From contig JAFGLS010000204.1 of NCBI GenBank assembly GCA_016927935.1, forward strand, positions 1-37,149: a stretch of 37,149 nt of DNA. The letters are read 5' to 3'. Under the pieces are notes generated by a model. The model had not been told where the DNA came from. It saw nothing but the letters and a program-made list of their open reading frames with translations, and made no database searches. The DNA comes from Syntrophaceae bacterium. GTDB taxonomy: Bacteria; Desulfobacterota; Syntrophia; Syntrophales; Smithellaceae. The position numbers were made by a program, and so were the translations under genes. Numbering within the stretch: position 1 is the first letter of the stretch; each line of letters opens with the position of its first letter. Below are positions 33,269 to 37,149 of this stretch, one piece after another.

Positions 33269-34864
33269 TTATCTAGAGTTATTATAACATACAAAGCACG
33301 TTGGCGGTTGGATGACATCACCCCAGTGGCGATTTCTAAATTCCCGAAACCGGCCAGTCAGTAATAGCCCGCAAGCTACGGCTATTTGAAAAGTATTAGT
33401 TGGCCCAAAGGATTCTTCTATCTTCCACCGGACATCTCTGACCATTTCACGCATTTGAACGGTGGGTACAAGGTAATCCATCGCTGCAAGCGCTATCTTA
33501 TAACTCCTCATCTGATGAGCGAATGAGTCAGCTTTGTCTCGCAGGTGAGGCTTATTTGACTGGCGAAGGTATTTCCATCCCTCATAGTCCGTTTCAATGA
33601 CACGTAGCAATGATGGGCCAAGTTCGTGAAAATCACGCTGGTATGCTTCTTCTTGTATGTCTTTTCCTTCTTTGGTGGTGAAATTGGGATGGTAATACCA
33701 TGGTTCATTAAATGCATGCATATCTTCCCAAGGGATACCGGGTATTATCCTTCCTTCCTTGCACATTCTGTCCCAAAGGGGGGTTTGGGGAATAGGCGCA
33801 TAATGTGCAAATTGGCTGAATGTTGGGCGGCAAGCAAGATGACTATCAATATCTTGCCGGATGTTTTCTTTTGTATGTTCATCAATGAGCAAGATGGAGC
33901 TAAGTACGGTTTTTATACCGTGGCGTCTTAGATCATCAAACAGCGCCTTCATATTAATTCCTCTATTTTTCGGATAAGAGGAAAAATCACTTTCTCTACC
34001 GATCCAAATTCCATCTACCCCCATTTCGGCAAGTTTTTCTGCCCCCAATTCTATCACCTTGTCTGCCGAGCCAAAAATTAATATTTTAAATATCCGACCA
34101 CTTTTTATCATGCACTGTCTTAATTCCTCTGCACGATCTAGGTCAAGAAGGAAATTGTCATCACCGCCTAGGGATATAGTGTTTTTTCCGTATTTCTCGG
34201 ATGTGCGCAATATTTCCTCAAATAAAGCCCTTCCTGTCTTAAAAAATTTGATGTGCTTGTATCCGAAGAATTGACTTGGACTACAGAAATCGCAACCATA
34301 GGAACAACCCAGTCCGACTATGATTTGAGGATTTTTAAGTATTCCGAAAACCGGCATTCCCAGTAGTTCACGTAAATCAAAGCTCATGTCCGGATTTTTG
34401 AATTCGAATTCGGCTGGCAATCCTAGCAACTTGCGCATGAAGCTGATTCCCTCACCTGTGCAAATGTAATCTGCATCAAGCAAGTTACGCAAGTTAGGAA
34501 TAGCGGCGCAGAAACCGCCGAGTATGATTTTAGATTGTGGTGATATTTCCCTTATTTTTGCTGTCATCCATTTAACTTTCTGAAAATTAGGTGTAATTGC
34601 ACCTATGCCGACATAATCATAGCCCTTTTTGATTTCCCGGATGAATCTCTTTTGAGTTGGGAAATCAAGTACGGTACATGGTATTCCAAGATTGTTGGCA
34701 ATAGAATGAAGGCCGAATGAAACATAAGAATGGCGTAACGAGAAAATGCCCTGCACTTTGGTTAATTGATTATGCCAAAGTTCGAGGATGGATTCCTTGC
34801 GTGAATACATATCATTAACCGCGAATGGTTTGAAAACAGATGAAAGAAGAACTCGTGGTGTCAT
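33269..34864 (-). CDS. Radical SAM protein with N-terminal B12-binding-like domain
   Basis: Protein of 531 residues from the ATG at 34864, which follows GGAAAGAG closely; an in-frame TTG at 34888 is less likely. The N-terminal ~150 residues resemble a cobalamin-binding Rossmann domain (GYDYVGIGAITPNFQKVKWM, IILGGFCAAIPNL, ADYICTGEG) but lack the DxHxxG motif that ligates cobalt. The radical-SAM core follows with C187, C191 and C194 in GLGCSYGCDFC. Later elements include SLGGDDNFL, and the protein ends with a CxxC (CFVC) near its C-terminus. Such enzymes act on lipids, terpenoids or cofactors; the substrate here is unknown. It shares a strand and close spacing with another radical-SAM gene upstream (54 bases). 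Confidence 0.82.
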   Translation of the reverse strand: MTPRVLLSSVFKPFAVNDMYSRKESILELWHNQLTKVQGIFSLRHSYVSFGLHSIANNLGIPCTVLDFPTQKRFIREIKKGYDYVGIGAITPNFQKVKWMTAKIREISPQSKIILGGFCAAIPNLRNLLDADYICTGEGISFMRKLLGLPAEFEFKNPDMSFDLRELLGMPVFGILKNPQIIVGLGCSYGCDFCSPSQFFGYKHIKFFKTGRALFEEILRTSEKYGKNTISLGGDDNFLLDLDRAEELRQCMIKSGRIFKILIFGSADKVIELGAEKLAEMGVDGIWIGRESDFSSYPKNRGINMKALFDDLRRHGIKTVLSSILLIDEHTKENIRQDIDSHLACRPTFSQFAHYAPIPQTPLWDRMCKEGRIIPGIPWEDMHAFNEPWYYHPNFTTKEGKDIQEEAYQRDFHELGPSLLRVIETDYEGWKYLRQSNKPHLRDKADSFAHQMRSYKIALAAMDYLVPTVQMREMVRDVRWKIEESFGPTNTFQIAVACGLLLTGRFREFRNRHWGDVIQPPTCFVCYNNSR

Positions 34865-34918
34865 AAAAACTCTTTCCAGAATATTCAAATCAAAAAAGTT
34901 CTTTTGATGAAATAGAGA

Positions 34919-36445
34919 TTACTTTATTTGACAATATTCTATCCACTTTTTAGGAAAATATTTCGTTTTCAGTATATGGAGCATATATCTAGTTATATAT
35001 AACGAGAAGACTTTTATTCGAGGGCTTTTGTGTTTATATCCCAAATAATAAATAGAATAAATGTAAAAGAAAATTTTTATAAAATAAGGTATTCTCTTCG
35101 AAACATTGTAAGTTAACCTCTTTCTTAAAAATGCCGGAAGGCCGGGAAGAACTTTAAAAATGAAATAATACTCTTTGTGAAAATCTTTAGATCCCAGAGC
35201 GCTGGCAAAATAACTGTTAGGATCATGTCCCTGATTGATTAACTTCATTGTTTCATCATTCAGAATTTTTAGTTTATAACCTCTTTTGATGATGTCTGTT
35301 TGGGGATGATAAGACATCCAGTAAGGCTCGATAATATCGGGCATGTTTTCCAGGAAGAAAAGCCTTGCCTCCTCATTATGTTCTATGGTGTCTCCGGGCA
35401 TGGCGACAATATAATCGGCAAAAGAAACAATCCCGTACTTTTTCAAAATCTTAAGGGTATTTACTATATCAATGTTTTTTTCGGGACGCCTCAGGTATTT
35501 TTTGCGGTATTCTTCATTAATATGCTGAATTCCAAAATCCACCCATTTACAGCCGGCTTCTTTGAGCCAGATTGCTATTTCTTCATCAAATAGGTGCGAG
35601 TGTATGTAACACTTGAAGGGAATGGCAATTTCATTTTTGTATACATCCAGAAATTCTTTCAGCCAATTTTTGTCAAGGATAAAAATATCATCCCAAAATT
35701 CAATTAAACTGATATTGTATTTCTTCTTGGCCATAACCAGTTCTTCTATTACATGTTTAACACTTCTGCGCCGTACATAATTTGATTTTTCTTCGGGAAT
35801 GTTTCTAAAATAATGATTGAAGCAATAGGAGCAATTGTAGGGACAGCCTCGGGAAGTTATAGTCAGGTAATAATATTTCCATTGTCGTGAGTCCGGATAA
35901 ATATCTTTGTCGTAATGAGGCAGAGAATCGAGATCCTGAATAAAACCAATTTGTTTGCCTTTAATAATGTTTCCTTCTTTTGATTTGTACCAGGTGTTAA
36001 CTATTGGCTCGGAAGAATCGTTTTTTTCAATATGTTTGATGATGGAAGAGAAAGCTATTTCTCCCTCGCCGATGACGATATAGTCGATGAAATCATTGGC
36101 AATAACAACTTCCGGGGCACAGGAAACATGAATGCCGCCGAAAACAATTTTTGCTTGAGGGCAAATCTTTTTGCAGATTTCAGCATAATAAATTGCCAGT
36201 TTATAGTAATACGTTACAACGGAAAATGCGATTAAGTCGGGCTGATAAACCTCCAGCTGTTTAAATAATAATTGCTTGTCGTAATTAAAAAATTTTGCCA
36301 GCCGCTTGAATTCCCTGGTGAGACCTTCTTTAAAAAGAGTATGAGCGTGAAGACATCTTACAAAGTGCCCTTCTTTTTTGGCAATGGCTGATAGTATTTC
36401 TAGTGCTATATATGGTTGACCAATATTGAAAAATGCTATTTTCAT
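34919..36445 (-). CDS. B12-binding domain radical SAM protein
   Basis: Protein of 508 residues. The N-terminal domain matches cobalamin-binding radical-SAM proteins (VYQPDLIAFSVVTYYYKLAI, KIVFGGIHVSCAPE, DYIVIGEGE), and the radical-SAM motif is C201, C205, C208 in SRGCPYNCSYC. IEFWDDIFILDKNWL and KWVDFGIQHINEEYRKKYLR are standard later strands of the BchE-like group. The C-terminal region is basic and hydrophobic (YFIKIFFYIYSIYYLGYKHK) and could contact membranes. A plain DxHxxG cobalt-ligand motif is not seen, so the B12 domain may not bind cobalamin. It lies upstream of the previous radical-SAM gene on the minus strand and is probably cotranscribed with it. The reaction is unknown. Confidence 0.85.
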   Translation of the reverse strand: MKIAFFNIGQPYIALEILSAIAKKEGHFVRCLHAHTLFKEGLTREFKRLAKFFNYDKQLLFKQLEVYQPDLIAFSVVTYYYKLAIYYAEICKKICPQAKIVFGGIHVSCAPEVVIANDFIDYIVIGEGEIAFSSIIKHIEKNDSSEPIVNTWYKSKEGNIIKGKQIGFIQDLDSLPHYDKDIYPDSRQWKYYYLTITSRGCPYNCSYCFNHYFRNIPEEKSNYVRRRSVKHVIEELVMAKKKYNISLIEFWDDIFILDKNWLKEFLDVYKNEIAIPFKCYIHSHLFDEEIAIWLKEAGCKWVDFGIQHINEEYRKKYLRRPEKNIDIVNTLKILKKYGIVSFADYIVAMPGDTIEHNEEARLFFLENMPDIIEPYWMSYHPQTDIIKRGYKLKILNDETMKLINQGHDPNSYFASALGSKDFHKEYYFIFKVLPGLPAFLRKRLTYNVSKRIPYFIKIFFYIYSIYYLGYKHKSPRIKVFSLYITRYMLHILKTKYFPKKWIEYCQIK

Positions 36446-36774
36446 GCAATTTATATCCGAACAACTTTATGGTGTATATTAAAAGTTTGATTTTTAATAT
36501 TATATGAAAATCACTTTTAGGGTTTGCAATATAATTAGTCTGATTTTTTGTGTCAAGAATTATATCAAATCGGATTGCCTCGAATAGAATATTGCCTGAA
36601 AATCTGTAAAAATATTTGCCGAATAATAGGGAGTATGATGTTTTTATAAAATTGAAGAGGGATCAATATTATTATCTTGCGCTATTGTATCTGATAAACA
36701 TTATAGGTGGCCCGTGTATATCACCTGACTGGGGTCATTACAGTTGGAATTTTCGATTTGACGAAAAAAATATT
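36446..36774. other. Intergenic region between two radical-SAM genes
   Basis: About 330 A+T-rich bases. The only signals I see are a minus-strand promoter candidate near 36500-36530 and a small hairpin, TTTTCG (36750-36755) with CGAAAA (36762-36767), just after the stop of the truncated gene. The T-run is on the wrong side for a minus-strand terminator. Confidence 0.4.
36499..36529 (-). promoter_or_regulatory. Candidate promoter for the radical-SAM pair
   Basis: On the minus strand TTGCAA (36524-36529) and a perfect TATAAT (36499-36504) are 19 bases apart, about 55 bases upstream of the 508-residue radical-SAM start. The spacer is long, so this is tentative. Confidence 0.3.
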
Positions 36775-37149
36775 TTATGACACTGACTTTCCTTGCTGGT
36801 CAATGTTTGACTTCGCCGCAACTATATCTTTAGCAAGCTTGATAAAATGATAACCTCTAATCGTCATATATGTGGCATAAGTAAGGTATCTGTAATTGTA
36901 TCGCAATACTTTTATCAAAAATTTTATTACATCAAGCATGTAGTAGTTAAAGACCGATTTGTAAAAAGCAAATAAATTGGACATCCCTATCTTAAAACTA
37001 CCGGAAAAATCATGTAATAGTTGTCTTTCTAGTAAATGGGTTACATGTATGGTCATGGCCAAATAATTGCGATTAATATTTTCTCTGGGGAAGCGCTTAA
37101 TTAAAGTGAAGAGTCGGTCAAAATAATTCTTCGGAGTGTATATTTCAGA
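36775..37149 (-). CDS. C-terminal end of a likely third radical-SAM protein (cut by window edge)
   Basis: The reading frame is open from the window end to a TAA at 36775-36777, giving 124 residues without a start. The visible part begins SEIYTPKNYFDRLFTLIKRF and continues with basic, helical, partly hydrophobic sequence to GKSVS. The YTPKNYFDRL pattern resembles the C-terminal DUF4070-type region of B12-binding radical-SAM proteins. The catalytic domain lies outside the window, so the call rests on this resemblance and on the neighbouring radical-SAM genes. A start at TTG 37062 or ATG 37056 would make a 95-residue protein, but the continuous open frame upstream argues against it. Confidence 0.55.
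   Translation of the reverse strand, partial: SEIYTPKNYFDRLFTLIKRFPRENINRNYLAMTIHVTHLLERQLLHDFSGSFKIGMSNLFAFYKSVFNYYMLDVIKFLIKVLRYNYRYLTYATYMTIRGYHFIKLAKDIVAAKSNIDQQGKSVS

Noticed and set aside
36750-36767. Intrinsic terminator after the truncated radical-SAM gene
   Set aside because: The stem is only six bases and on the minus strand the T-run precedes the hairpin instead of following it.

Overview
The window looks like chromosomal DNA of an anaerobic Gram-negative bacterium, most likely of the Desulfobacterota (Syntrophales or Smithella-like). This is an inference from gene content: a Liv-type ABC importer beside a phenylacetate-CoA ligase and a thiolase, FadL-like and MetA-like outer-membrane proteins, a lipoprotein ceramidase, and four radical-SAM proteins, one of them cut by the window edge. 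No 16S rRNA or other taxonomic marker is present.

Left part (1-8650). A complete Liv-type importer (binding protein, LivH, LivM, LivG, LivF) is followed by paaK on the same strand. A convergent TVP38-family membrane protein and a separately promoted acetyl-CoA acetyltransferase come next. The block is bracketed by two inverted copies of a structured repeat (11-163 and 8816-8928). Their stems are kept by compensatory base changes, which makes this the strongest non-coding signal in the window. Further stem-loops sit between the binding protein and livH and between livH and livM.

9060-11812 (minus strand) holds a Phd/ParE-type toxin-antitoxin pair with a clear promoter, and a ceramidase-family lipoprotein.

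11981-26603 (plus strand, visibly A+T-rich) is a surface-glycan or glycoconjugate cluster: methyltransferase, GT2 glycosyltransferase, radical-SAM/SPASM enzyme, a second methyltransferase broken at a run of ten G, aldehyde dehydrogenase, ATP-grasp ligase, a WecE/RffA sugar aminotransferase, three tandem paralogous GT-C-like membrane proteins, and a WecD-like acetyltransferase between copies 2 and 3. WecE plus the acetyltransferase point to a TDP-4-acetamido-4,6-dideoxygalactose-type sugar. The SPASM enzyme, ATP-grasp ligase and aldehyde dehydrogenase suggest an extra decoration I cannot name.

26646-31569 (minus strand) encodes two outer-membrane beta-barrel proteins and a membrane-anchored metallophosphoesterase.

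31667-37149 starts with a plus-strand tRNA-Thr(CGU). A degenerate tRNA-Thr copy lies 1.5 kb downstream in the same orientation, and a cyclopropane-synthase-like methyltransferase lies between them. Beyond it are two complete radical-SAM genes and the 3' end of a likely third. The tRNA plus decayed tRNA copy looks like a former integration site or a decayed tandem tRNA.

Most starts were chosen by ribosome-binding site. No CRISPR array, insertion sequence, intact integrase or rRNA was seen.
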